DNA of 64,000 nucleotides from Epichloe hybrida (taxonomy: Eukaryota > Ascomycota > Sordariomycetes > Hypocreales > Clavicipitaceae): contig JAFEKR010000064.1 of assembly GCA_019022495.1 (NCBI GenBank), positions 79,567 to 143,566 of the forward strand, read 5' to 3'. Under the pieces are notes generated by a model. It had not been told where the DNA came from, searched no databases, and saw only the letters and a list, made by a program, of their open reading frames with translations. Shown here in pieces: positions 31,562-43,521 of the stretch (positions within the stretch are counted from its first letter, which is position 1; each line of letters opens with the position of its first letter). The position numbers and the translations under genes were made by a program.

Positions 31562-33000
31562 GGTTGGGCAAGTACTAAGGTAGGGAGGGTATTTGCGTCT
31601 ATCGGCTGGTTGAAGACACGTGTTACTTTATGGAATAAAAAAAGGAGGAGATGATGATGTTTGACTCCAGGGATTTGTGTCGTCTATGTATGTACAGTAC
31701 AGTTGCGTCTTGTGAAACCAAGAGACCGACAAAAGGGGGGGGGAGGGGATCGCAAATCATCGACAAAATCGACGTCACACGCACACACTCGAACTCAAAG
31801 CCAAATTGGTCACTGCACTGCACTGCATCCGCTCGTGGAAAAAAGCGTCAACGTACGTCGGTGACCCGGTGCATCTCCATCGTCGTCGTCGTCGTCGTCG
31901 TCGTGGGAATAATGCAACGCGAGGGAAATTTTGGCAAGATCGGCGATAGTATGTTTCGTCGGGAAAAGAGAAGTCATCGGGTTTGTTTTGCATCAATCAA
32001 TGCGCCCCACCCGGAGCTTCAGCATTCGTCTCACCAGTCGGCCTTTTTACTCAACTTGTGAGCTCCACCCACCCACACACATCCCACCCCCCCCTGTTCA
32101 CCACGAGTTGCTGTTACATACATATGTACATAAGGTCGTCGGGAAGCCGCCGTTGCGCTCGGAACGAACAACCCAGCGTCGGGCGAGCGAGCAGGTGGCA
32201 CGGCCTCGAGTTTGCTCGTGTCGAAGAGGAAACGGAACAAGAAGACAAAAAGTCCATGGTTTTCATCGACGCGAGACTTTCAGACCCAACGGACGCCAGG
32301 AGGAGGAGGGGGAGGGAGGGGGAGGGGGATCGGGCGTTTGGTTCACGAACTCCCTACGGATAAAAAAAAAAAAGATGAGACATGTCATTTTCTCATCGGC
32401 ATGTGGTATTGCCATCGGCACCTCGGCAACCCCACTCAACTTTATCTGGAAGTTGAACAAGTGTAGACCTTGATCCAAGTTCCGCACGTTTTATCGAGTA
32501 CACAGATATACGGATTACGGAACAGATATGACTAGCAACCAAGAAGATGAATGAAATGGCCGCCCACATCTCACCGACGTGGATGAACATGATGTCTGGT
32601 AATCCGTACGTACCAACACATACTCCGTATCCTGCAAATAGCCAGCCAGGCTCAACGTAGAAATCTTTCATCGTCGTCTTTGGCAAGGTGACACTTCGCT
32701 GTAGGGTAGCACATACATCACTTGTATTATTTTATTACTGCAACGAACGGTTGGTTGCTGCACGTGGTTCACCATCAAGGACCGCTTCGTCACGCCGATG
32801 ATCCTTGACCCACAAAGCCACAGCCACAGCCACAGCCACAGCCACAGTCACAGTCACAGCCACAGCCACAGATACTTGCAGATGCCCCGATTTACTCCCG
32901 ATTTACCCGTCACAAGAACCAGCCAATTTCCATTCTCAGAACTTGTCCATCTCATGCATTTCGTCACGCTTGTTATACAAAATCCTGGTACAGCAATACC
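31562..33000. other. intergenic between DUF7053 and orc4
   Basis: No gene supported. It has a TCG trinucleotide tract at 31880-31902, a CACAGC hexamer tract at 32811-32872 and CCGTA motifs at 32503-32519, 32600 and 32629. Confidence 0.5.
32811..32872 (+). repeat. hexanucleotide tract (CCACAG/TCACAG)n
   Basis: About ten units with alternating CCACAG and TCACAG. Confidence 0.92.
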
Positions 33001-35569
33001 TCAAATCTCCCGACACCACCGCGCCAGAAGGGGACTCAGTTTGACCGCCGTGGGAATCTCCTCCAGTGTAACGTCAACCTTCCACATCTTGCCATCTAGC
33101 CCTCCGTGTCCTGCGCTTCTGCTGCCACCGATCCCGCCCGGTACCAGGAGGCCGAGGGCGACCAGCCGTTCCCACGCGATGCCCGCGACACCGCGGCTCC
33201 ATACTCGAGCAAGACCTCCAAGGGCCAGCATTCCTGCGGTGGACGACTGCACGCGCTGCTTGACCATGAGCGAGCTGTACTCGTCGTAGGCCATGGCGAA
33301 GTTGACCGTGTCTGTGTGAGCCACAATGTCCAGCCTTGCTGCGGCGATGAGCATGGCGAGGTCCAGATCCGACAGCGTAGATAAAAGCTGCAGCCGCGAG
33401 TCTGGCGGAGCCAGCGATGTCACTTCCGATGTGGCGGATGGGCTGATCAGCGTCATGTCCTTTGCCGACAGTGACGACAGGGGCAGTATCCACTCCGTGA
33501 AAAAGGCAGCCGCGGATTTCGTCGTGAAAAAATGATACTGCAGCAGGTGTTGGAATTGTCGTTGCTTGTAGAGCTCCTGTTTGGTCGTTGGCAACGTCAG
33601 CATCCTTGCCCCTTCCAGCTTCCACATCTTCCAGGCGCGCCAGTTTTCTCGTCAATGCCACCGCCACACACGAGGGGGCCAAAACGAACCTCTATCTTGT
33701 GAGTCCAGTATTTCTGAAACTCAAGGTAGCCATCCACCCCTACATCGATGCCTTCCGCGGCCGCATCGGCCTGGTCGATCATCAGGCCCTGTCGGCAAAT
33801 TTGCCAGTAACCTGCTAACGACCTCGGTGGCGCAAGGTATACGTATCTATGACTGAAACGGCTCTTGACTCTCTTCTCGAGCAACTCCACCACATCCAGG
33901 CGAGTGGTGCAGCCGAGGATGGCGATGGGAGCTTTGCGGGATTGGGCAATGTCGAACAAGTTGTACAGCAGCGTCTGTCGAGGGTGGGCGGCAAACATGT
34001 CAAACTCATCAATGATGAACACGACCGACTGCGACGTAATGCTTTCATCCGTGCCCATGATTTCTGATGGATGGGACAATAATGCCAGCAGTGATGCCAT
34101 CGTGTCGGCGTAGTTGGTCTGGCTCCCCGAGTCAGTGCCAAGTTGCCATGATTTTGAAGTTGGGGGGAAGGGGCACATCTGCACGTCTGGTACATACCCG
34201 ATTCAGTAGATCGTCTTCAACCTCCATCTCTTTGCCTAGCTGTCGCCAAATCTCCTTCAGTGCCAACTTATCATCCGTGTGGATGAAGCCATTGAGCCGA
34301 ACCACGTGAAACTCGTGCCGGTGCTCTTTCGACAGATCGACAATGATTTTCTCGACCAGCTGCAGATAACCAAGTCGTCAGCAACAGCTCCCATGTGTCA
34401 AAATCAAAGATGCCTCATTCGCTTGCGCTGCATACCGTTGTCTTGCCGCAGCCTCTCGGCCCAATGATCAACATTGAATTACCCTCGCCTGCGAGAACGG
34501 TCTGCTCCACTAGCTGTCTTGCCTTCTCATATGGTTCATCCTGTCCGTATATGCGTATTCTTCGACGGCCTGAGCATCGATCCAAAAGAACACGCTGAAA
34601 TGCTCGTAGATGTTGCTCTAAGTTAGGTATGTCTGGTACTTCTGCTGGTGGCACAGGCCCAGCCTCAGCCGCCTTGGCTCCCGGTTCCAAAGGCTTGCTC
34701 GGGGTCTTCAGCACGTCTTCCTGTGAGCAGGATTTGCACAGCCACTCGCCCTCAGGGATCTCGGCGACATCGTAGCATTGTTGGTGGACAGCAAAATCGC
34801 AATTGTCGCAGAGGATGATCTCGTTGGGCGCTTGAGAGTCAGGTTTGGAACAAATCTCGCATACAATGCCATCATCGTATTTCTCCTGCTCCGTTCGCGC
34901 CTTCGTCATCCGTGGCTTCTTCGCGCTTGGTGTCTTTGGTAGGTCTTCGAAGAACACCTCACCGTCGACGCCTCGATTAAAGGTGACATTTTTTCGTGGT
35001 CGGCCTCTTTTCTTTTTGGTCGGAGTAAGAATTCCCTTTGGTGCCGGCACCGAAGCCGACTTTGAAGGAGCTGATGCAGCGGCGCTGCTGGGTTGGATGA
35101 CATTTGCTGCCTTCGTCTTCACCGTTGCTTTGGCTGGCGGCCGTCCTAGTCGACTGGGCGCGGTACCCTTTCTCGTAGACGGTAGATCACCGTTGTCCCA
35201 TATCGTGCCCTTGAGAGCTGCCAACTTGATGGCCGGCCGGGCCTTCATTGGCGACACACCATTGCCGGCAGGCCTGTTCAGGAAACCATGTGCGCCGGCG
35301 CTGCTATGCGGCTTTGGGGATGCTGGCGCGGGAGCCGTGGGAGCAGGAGTCTTTCCATTGACCTGCGGCTGTGCCTGACGACCATAGCCAAAAACCCCAG
35401 AGATGGCGGAAGCAATGGCCGAGAGAGCAGTGGGTGTCGACGGGGATGCGGTGGCCGTTTCGTCAAATTTTGGGCGTTTAATCGACGATGGCGTTTGTGT
35501 CTGACTCATGTCATTTTCGGTGTCGTCGAGCGACCGCTTTCGACTCGTGGGGGTCGCATCTTGATCCAT
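33001..35569 (-). CDS. orc4: origin recognition complex subunit 4 with N-terminal PHD finger
   Basis: An AAA+ subunit of the six-part ORC that marks replication origins. Exons on the minus strand are 35569-34436, 34359-34198, 34118-33690 and 33576-33001, all phase 0, giving 766 residues. Introns are 76, 79 and 113 nt; the third starts GTTCGT, a weaker donor. An NLS-like, Ser/Pro-rich N-terminus is followed by an AT-hook-like KKRGRPRK at about residue 190. A PHD finger, about 235-285, has the ligand series CEIC...CDNC...HQQC...CKSC. The AAA+ domain then gives Walker A GPRGCGKTT (about 370-378) and Walker B VVFIIDEFD, with a sensor-like GCTTRLD. The C-terminal winged-helix part begins FQHLLQYHFFTTKSAAAFF. 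A PHD-Orc4 fusion is a filamentous-fungal arrangement absent from yeast Orc4. Upstream in-frame ATGs exist to 35734, but MDQDATPTSRKRSLDD is the likelier start. Confidence 0.95.
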
Positions 35570-37267
35570 CGCCAGTCCAGTCCCAAGCTCATGGGCATCG
35601 AGTTGTGGATGGTGAGTTGTTGGTCGATTTGGCCGTGTTTTTTCGGCTTGCTTGTTGGAGACGGATGGAATCTGGCATGCGGTCATCGAGGGGGCAGCGA
35701 CTCGGGCGCGTCTACGGAGTACCGCACGCGTCAATTGGCTGGCGTGGCGTGAGGTGACTGACGGATTGGAGAAGGAGACAGACGCGTTGAGCGCGCGCGG
35801 TCAGCCGGATTCTCCTCTCCCCACTCATACACCCCACTGTACGGAGTACTCAGACAGATTATAACAGATCGCTCTTGACTCACCCGCGGGCCGCGCGCAC
35901 CTTCTCGAAGATGGATGAACGCTCTCCTGTGGCTGCCGCACGCATTTACCAGGATTGACCTGCATCTCCTGCCCGGGGAGAACTTGATCATCTTCAGAAA
36001 TCGCTAACCTGCTGCCGTTGGAAGCCCTGGTCAAGCTGTAACACGGGCTGTTTCACGCAATCGAGGCCCACGAGCAGCCGCAGCAGCACCACCGCGCTCG
36101 CGAGAGGCTGTACAAAACATAATTCTCTTGGCGACAAACAACTTGTTCCAATCATTTGGCATAGATGTCGCCAAGGATGTGGTCGAGTCTGGCAAAGAGC
36201 CGACTCAAGAAGACATCCAAGACATCAGCAGTGGCATCCTCGAGAGCAGGGTCGACAATAAAACGCGGCGACGATATCGGCTGGTGGCAACTGCTTTCCC
36301 AGGCATGCTGATGTCGCTCAATCATTCTTGATACTCTGGCCTCCTTCTTCGTTGCTGACAACCAACTCCCTCCGTCATCAGTTTGCTTATGGCTACATCG
36401 CCGCTGAGTGCTGCCCCTTCTGCTCATGGCAGCACTCTCCGTCGTCTCCCGTGCGACACGATAGAAGCCGTGGCCAATTATTCGCTTCGTCATACTTACT
36501 CTCTTGGCTATCGGAACTGGCCTGGTCTCCCTACTGTGGTTCTCAGGACTGACCTCTGAAAAAAATAAAAAAAAAATGACGTCGATAGGGTGGACAGATG
36601 CTTAGAGGATCTCCAAACACCATGGGTCCTCATCACAATAATTGTCGTCTTCACAGCCATTCTCCTCCTTGCCCATACCGGAGGTGCCAGCGTTAATGAC
36701 CCTGAGAAGCCATCGAGAAAACTATTTCTCCCGAAAGAAGCAGCCGTCTTACGAGCCTGCATCCGTAACCATGACGTCAAGCAACAGCTGGGGAAAACAG
36801 GAACAAAAGAATAGTCACGACCATGTCAATGGCCATCAGAAGAAACGACCCCCTTCTCCATATGATGAGCATGACGTTGGCATGACTTACGGTCGGTCCG
36901 AAAGTTGCGACCCTCTCAAGCAGCCTACTGAGAGTATCGAGGAGCATCCCATGTTTGAGCAAAACATATCACATCTCTTCTTTCTCTTATCAAGTCGATC
37001 AACTCATGCAGTTGCAGGTACGGCCGAGAAACGGGCCAGACATACACATAAGATGCTGTGACGGGGTGTCCAAGTATGGTTCAACTTGCTGACGAATGTC
37101 GTACCGCGGCGGATTGATAATGTCTTGTTCAAAACTACATACCCCGGCGAAAAAAAATCAGCATCTCCCGGGAGTGAAAAGCACGCAAGGTGGTGGACAT
37201 GCAACAGAAGTGTAGCAACCTAGAAATAGGGAAAGAGATGTCTATCATGGAGAACTACAAACTGAGC
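35570..37267. other. intergenic upstream of orc4, unassigned short frames
   Basis: Holds the orc4 promoter with CCGTA palindromes at 35714 and 35838-35850. Several frames of 60-140 codons (36128-36331, 36590-36814, 36642-37061 plus; 36152-36493 minus) were read and none was recognised. One or more exons of an unrecognised gene are possible. Confidence 0.35.
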
Positions 37268-39027
37268 TCATAAATACAACCCGCCGGTCAAACGTGGTCT
37301 CGTGTCCCGCGTACTTTCATTCCTCAGTGTGGATTTGACTCTTCTTCTTCCATGATAGACACACAGTCCTGTCCCACCACTTTCGTGACGACTATTGGCC
37401 GGACACAGAGGACTGCTCGGCAGATGCTCAGGGACATCAAACTCGAAATCCTGTGGCGCTGGAGTCTGCTGTCGTCGAATTCGTGGTGCTGGCATCGGAT
37501 CCCACCATTCCCGTGGCTGTGCAGAGAGACTGATTCGCTGACATCTATGATGATGTGCACTTGGACCTAAGCGGGGTGAAGATGGCGTGGGCGAGGGAGC
37601 AATGTCCGCGTTGCTCCCTGGCGGCGCCAGTGACGTGAAAAAGCCCCTTGGCTTTCCATCCGCTGTGTCCTCGTCTATTGGAGGGGTGCTGACTCGCACA
37701 GCCTCCTGGCGCTTGTTACGATCAAGGCTCAATCTGGCACGGAAAGTGTGCTATATACTTACATTGCCTGGGAACTGACTGTTGGCAGTTTTGAAACTGC
37801 CTTGGAGGCGAAAAGATCAGTCTCGATGTACCTGGAGAGCGGGTTCTTGATGCAGGCAACTTACTGTTTATGCTATGAGAAGAGTCAAGCAAAGCCATTT
37901 TGTTGGTGCTTCCTGAACTACGTCTAGACTTCGTAATGGAACAAATTGACCTCAATCGAGGTTTTGATCGTGAGCGAGGTCCTTTGAAGAGTTTGCGAGT
38001 GAATTTCGACTGTTGCAGTTCATCTTTCAACCTCGACCCTGTTTTCCCAAAACCACGCGACCAAATTGATATCCTTGGAACAATCACAATAGGATCACAG
38101 CCGACCTCTGCTTCTTCTGGCCCTTGAACTTCGCTATCGTCGCCTTGCGTTTCTTCCTGTGCATTCGTCAGTTCTTTACCACCCCTTTTATTTAAGAATT
38201 GTGTCAGACTCGAGTACCTTGACACGTTCAGAAACCTGGGGTTGAGAACCGATGCCGGGTGGGATGAGGAAATAATCATCTATTTTAGACAAATTGGATC
38301 TCCTGGAGTGAATGGAAGGAGCACTCGGCTGTGAAGTTGGTTGCTGTGCATCGAGCCTCGTTGCAATCGAAGTTGTATCATCACCACCTGACTTCACCGT
38401 AGCCTCGTCTGATTTAATTGTCATTGCACCGCTTTCGCTTGAACAATGTGCCTCAATTTTTCCTACTGGCTGTTGCAGCGACAAAACATGAGCCGACTCT
38501 GACAAATATGGACTCGCGACTTGGGGTGCATTCCGGTTACTGAACTTGGAAGACAAGGGTGATGACATCGATGCTGTTGGCGAAGCATGGGACACATCTC
38601 GCCCTTCCGCCTCGCCTGTTGACTTCTGATTCTGATATCGCGCTCTCCATCTCCAAAACCGTGAGCTAGCGTTGCTTTTCGCTCTTGACGTAGATATCGG
38701 CTGTCTTTCTGCCCAATAGCCTTCTGGGAACCAGACCTATTCGTATCCTTCTCGAGGTGGACGTGGGGGGTCTACACCAAAGACAGAGGCGGACGGGCGT
38801 TGGGAGAATGGGCTATTCGAAGCTCGGCCCGGCGGGAACAGGGCAGCAGGAGCAGATGACTCTGTTGGTGCCCCATCATGTAGCATATTCTCCCGCCATC
38901 CTAACGCGCCAGTCTCGGGAGCAGCAGGAGTCGAAAAGTTGAGATAGAAGAGCGGAGGTGTTGTAAAGGCAGAAGATGGCAGACTAAAATAACTGTAATC
39001 ATACTGAGCAAGCATATTCTTCGACAA
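37268..39027 (-). pseudogene. conserved fungal protein of unknown function, interrupted by in-frame TAG
   Basis: The frame opens at 39027 with MSKNMLAQYDYSYFSLPSSA and FTTPPLFYLNFSTP. It runs to GVDPPRPPREGYE, meets TAG at 38739-38737, then continues in the same frame with VWFPEGYWAERQ. It proceeds with no further stop to a donor at 38218/38217 (GTACTC). Exon 2 is 38156-37763 and the last exon begins near 37733. The C-terminus carries FEFDVPEHLPSSPLCPANSRHESGGTGLCVYHGRRR, a segment I recognise from a widespread Pezizomycotina family of unknown function. In that family the residue at the stop is, as I recall, Trp (TGG), so TAG is a single G-to-A change. With the best-looking splice sites at the second intron the frame also fails to close by one base. 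The gene is therefore broken, or it has been misread at two places. No signal peptide or domain of known role. Confidence 0.65.
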
Positions 39028-39722
39028 GCCCGGGGACCTCGCGTTTAATGACGTACTTTACCTCGTTGGGCACTGACAAGACCGGACTGGATAGCATCGT
39101 TTCCCGAATGGCCAAGGTCTCCGACATTAGGTCTTCGAAACACGCGCGCTATCAAGTGAGAAGCGTGCGGCTTCAGAAGATGCCAGGGAGAAACCCCAGA
39201 AAGAGCTCGTCGACCGGCCGTATTTCAGGTCAGGACGTCGAATTGCATGTCTATGTTCCGTGAGATACAAAAATGATAGACCGAATTGCAGTCTGCACAA
39301 TTTTATCAATAGTTCCATAGGACTAAAGGATATTCGCAGGGTAATTCTAGGTCCAAAAAAAAAGGGTACAATGAGGGAGTATAAAGAGAGATCAGGATGT
39401 GTCAATGACATTTGGTGCCTGTACTGAACACCAACACCAGCAAGCCATGCGTCACAAGTTCGGGGGAAGGTGCGAACCTCACGCCAATGGCAGAGGGGTT
39501 TTCTTTTTTTTGCAGTTTGCAGTTTGCAAATATTTGCAAGTTCTCCGATGAGACATAGGCCACTGATTGACCGTTACTTTGGAAGATATATATTTCATCT
39601 TTCTCTTGTAAATCCTCAAGGTATAGATCTGCCAATTCCTTACTCCAAACGCCATGCAAGGCTTTCTGAATAGTGCATTCGCATCTTGCTTTTCTAATTC
39701 CACCCGTGACCATGCCGTTCAT
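39028..39722. other. intergenic, 3' of enp1
   Basis: Holds the 5' flank of the interrupted gene and the 3' flank of enp1. The minus-strand frame 39402-39722 is not recognisable and follows the enp1 stop directly; taken as 3' flank. Confidence 0.45.
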
Positions 39723-41244
39723 TTAGTCAATCAACATCGTATCGTCACCATCAAGTGCGACGCCTTGAGGTTCCAGAGGAACGCCACGTCCTCTTCCAGC
39801 CAACAACTCCCTGCGGACTTCGGGACCAATTGCGAAGTGACCGTGGCTGAGGAGAAGATCAAGGAGGGCTTCACGTTGGTCTTCAGTGATATCGCCCTTG
39901 TATCTCTGAGCAAATGCCAGAAGACTTTGGTGCCAAATGACGGGCAACTTAGTCTTGATATCCCCTTCACCAGAAACCCCGACCATAGCGTCGCCCATTT
40001 GAACGCTAGCGGGATCTTCGCTGCGGAAACGTAAAAAGTGGAATACGAGGGCATCGATGACTTGGTATGGGAGCGCGTACTTCTTCTCCAGCAAAGTTTT
40101 GATGAAAATATTGGTAGCGCCGCCGCCTTCACTGCCCTGAGATGCCTCCTGGGCAGCGATATCGCAGAGACCCTTTAGAGCTGCGGCAGAGTGCAAAACG
40201 GGAATGGATATACGAGCCAGGACAGCGGAGATTATGTGCGCTTCTCTCAAAGTGCAGCTGCCACTGCCGATGAGGGGAAAAAGAAAACCCTTGAAGAAAG
40301 CGGCGGGCTTGTAGAGACCTTTCTTGAGAGCGTTGAAAAGATGAACGTTGAGCTTCTTGTTCTCATAAATATCCTCGCGGACCTTCTCCAGAACAACCAT
40401 TTCCAAAAATCTCTGCACGATGATTGGTTTGTGGGAAACAAAGATTCTAGTGGCTTGGAAGACAGCATTTGGGGTCCATTTTTCTGGTCTGGTGATATCA
40501 AGAATATCCTCCCACCGGGGGATGGTCGGAAGAATCTTGAAAGGTTTGGGCAAGGGGCCCGACTTGTAACGAGACAGAATTTGTCCGATCCTACGGCATG
40601 TAAGTAAGTCGAGCTGAACGTCTGCTAGCCGAGAGTGAAACTTACTTGGTGTATACCTCTACAACTTTGGGAGGTAGTTCGTAGTCATCCTCTGGAACTC
40701 CGGCATCTCTTCGTGCTTCAGAGGCTTCGTGTGCGGCAATCTTTTGCATTATAATATCTGCCAGGTTACGACTCTCGCCTTCTTCTTGAGCATCGCCAGA
40801 GGGCTTGAGATCCCAACCGTGTTTTAACAAGTCATCTTCCTCCTCAGGCATGAACTTCTTGTACATTTCAAGATCGTCTGGGTCCACTTCGATCTCTTCT
40901 AGGACTTCGTCATCATCGCCCCATGCTTCGTCCTCATCATAAGTTTTGCTGTCCTCGGTCCGTTCGCCGTCGTCGAATCGACCATCGTAACCAAAAGAAT
41001 CGATGGTGGGCTCGGGAATCACAGCAGACCTTTCTGCGTTTTCCTCTTCTGCGAGCTCGCGGCCAATTCGCAGAATGTTCTTGGATGCCTTGGAGTCGAC
41101 AAAGCTTTCATCGGCTTGTCCAGGACTCTTGGACTTTGACTTCGTGGGTTTGTTGCGCAGAAGCCCTGTTGCGAGGATATCGTTTTCGAGAGGATTGTGT
41201 CGTCTGGGCGGCCGTTCGGCCTTGGGAGTAGTAGCTTTGGGCAT
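39723..41244 (-). CDS. enp1: Enp1/bystin, 40S ribosome assembly factor
   Basis: A nucleolar factor of late 40S pre-ribosomes, needed for 18S rRNA processing and subunit export. Exons on the minus strand are 41244-40646 and 40590-39723; the 55-nt intron runs GTAAGT...GTAG, and the frame closes at 488 residues (yeast Enp1 is 483). The N-terminus MPKATTPKAERPPRRHNPLEND is basic. An acidic stretch at about 85-150 includes DEDEAWGDDDEVLEEIEVDPDDLEMYKKFMP. The bystin domain begins at IGQILSRYKSGPLPKPFKILPTI across the splice. It continues with WTPNAVFQATRIFVSH, FHFLRF and YKGDITEDQREALLDLL. No key segment appears missing. It is transcribed away from hgh1, sharing a ~700-bp intergenic region; both genes serve translation capacity. 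Confidence 0.95.
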
Positions 41245-41943
41245 GTTTCGCGAAGTCTATTGTGTCTGCTATAATGACGGCAGCGACAGAATTACAAGGC
41301 AAGCTTGAGGTGAGGTATGGATTCGCTAGCAGAATGTCCAATATTGATCCTCCAAAAAAAAAATGTGTCTTATCGATCTGCCGCCCCTCAGCACTAATCA
41401 GGCTTAGCGTTTGATTGTCATCCACGTAGTCACTCACCGCTTTCCGAATCGCGAACACCTCTCTTTCTCATCTTCACAAGATTCGAGGACTACACGAACG
41501 CTAGCTATTCAACATATCAGTGTTTCAATTTGAAGGTCCAGTACATGGATAACTATCCAAGTCAAAAAACCTGCTTTTGCGTCGGTTGGGACAGGCACCA
41601 TTAAAGTCTTTGCTATTTATCCCCACGCTGTTAACACACGATACCCACCTGCGAGACAAATAGCCAGACCGTTTATACAGACTTGCACGATTTCATCTTC
41701 TCCAACGTTTCAAGATTCTCAAAACCGTACGTGATGTGTTCAACGTAGTGGCTATCTAGCTTTTTGCCAAAGGCGTATCGATTTGAGAGGATCCCAGTGG
41801 GTCACGACCCCCTGCCGATGACGGCTCGTGAAGTTGTGGCAGAAACATTTGAAAGGCTTTGAAAACCCCCACCATCAAAAATGCCCCCTCCAACAATTCA
41901 TCGCCGACAAGCTTCACTCACACCCGTGCGGTGAGTACTCGAG
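41245..41943. promoter_or_regulatory. divergent enp1/hgh1 promoter region
   Basis: 699 bases separate the start codons of enp1 (minus) and hgh1 (plus). Both products support translation, so a shared bidirectional promoter is plausible. No specific factor site was identified with confidence. Confidence 0.4.
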
Positions 41944-43276
41944 ATGCCAACGGAGTTGGAAGAGGTATAGAAACGACTGCAGTCATCGGTGTCTTGAAGG
42001 CGATCGCGAACTAACTTTCACTTATTGCTGCAGCTCGTCGGCTTCATTGCCCATGCCAACCCTCAAATTCGGCTGGCGGCCACCGAGAACTTGGTGCCTT
42101 ATTCAACTGCTGAGCCGGCCGTTTTCAAGACGGAGGAGTTGAAGCCAATCAAGCACCTCAAGCTTTTGGTCCGCGACAATCCTGTACGTGCGTAGAGGAA
42201 CACGCGAGAGGGACTCGAGTTGCAATGACAATCCGTCTTGTAGTTGATGGGCTAACTAGAGCGCAGAAAATTGCGGAACATGTATTAACAATACTGATAA
42301 ACTTGGCTGGAGATCCTGACGTATTGAAGGACCTCGTAAATGATGACAAATTCATCGGCGTGGTTCTTGATCACATCGTGGTGAGTCTCCTCTGCCCTAA
42401 AAAATCCCGACATGATCATTTCATAACCTCGTCAGCCCGAGCACTGCTAATAATTTTTTCTTGTACCACAAAAATTAGAGCCAAGAAGAGCCCAATGCCG
42501 ATCTATTAGCCATGCTTGTAGCCAATATGTCCAAAGACGACGGCTTCAAGACCATTCTCCAGCGAAAACAAACGGCACCCGATGCCCTCGGATCTGACGA
42601 CTCCATCATGAACCAGCTGATGGATCTTTTCGTGAAAGGTCAAGACGGCGCGTACAACAAGAAAGCCGACTACGACTACCTCGCATACGTATTTGCCGAT
42701 TTGGCCAAGCACCCCGAGATAAGGCAGTACTTTGTCACGGAACAAGAGTACGACCAGGTCATCCCTCTGAGCAAGATTGGCGTTTTCACGGAGCACAAAT
42801 CCGACGTGAGAAGGAAAGGCGTCGCCAGCACCATAAAAAATGTAGCCTTTGACGTTGGCTCACACCCACAGCTACTGTCAGACAAGGGTATTAATGTCCT
42901 TCCTTACGTGTTACTTCCCATTACGGGGAATGAAGATTACGATGCGGAGGATACGATGGAGATGTTGCCCGACCTGCAGCTCTTGTCGCCTGACAAGCAG
43001 CGCGACTCGGATAAGAACAATGTTCAGACGCATATCGAAACGCTGACGTTGTTGACGACAACTAGAGAAGGAAGGGATCTGATGCGCAGAGTCAAGGTGT
43101 ATCCTATTATAAAGGAGACTCATCTGCGAGTGGATGATGAAGGGGTCAGGGAGGCGTGCGAGCGGTTGGTACAGGTTTTGATGAGGGATGAAGAAGGTGA
43201 AGGGGAGGAGAAGGACGGGGAGACGAGCAGCAGAGTTCAGGAGATTGATGAGGACGATGATATTGTTGAGGTTTAG
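41944..43276 (+). CDS. hgh1: Hgh1, eEF2-folding chaperone
   Basis: Armadillo-like cytosolic protein that in yeast links nascent eEF2 to the TRiC/CCT chaperonin. Exons are 41944-41964 (only 21 nt), 42034-42183, 42267-42380 and 42479-43276, all phase 0, giving 360 residues. The tiny first exon encodes MPTELEE, joined to LVGFIAHANPQIRLAATENLVPYS, the conserved family opening, which fixes both start and first splice. The remaining introns run GTACGT...CAG and GTGAGT...TAG. ARM-like repeats follow, with HKSDVRRKGVASTIKNVAFD, INVLPYVLLPITGNEDYD and MEMLPDLQLLSPDKQRDSD. The C-terminus is acidic and ends DEDDDIVEV. The yeast protein is 394 residues. Confidence 0.94.
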
Positions 43277-43521
43277 ACGGATTCTATTTAGAGGTCAAGA
43301 AACGACGAGTACGTGGGATATTCAACAACATTTGGGATTGGGCTGTGCTGTAGAGGGGCATCCGCGGCGCAATTTCTTTTGTTTTGTGTCTTCTGGGGGG
43401 GGGGGGGGGGTTCCAAATAAGGACGGAAAAGTTTATTACATGGCACAGCAGATGATTGCTTTTCGTTTTTGTCCTCCCAGCTATCGAGCTTGAGGCTCTT
43501 CATGGCCAAAATAGGGTCGAG

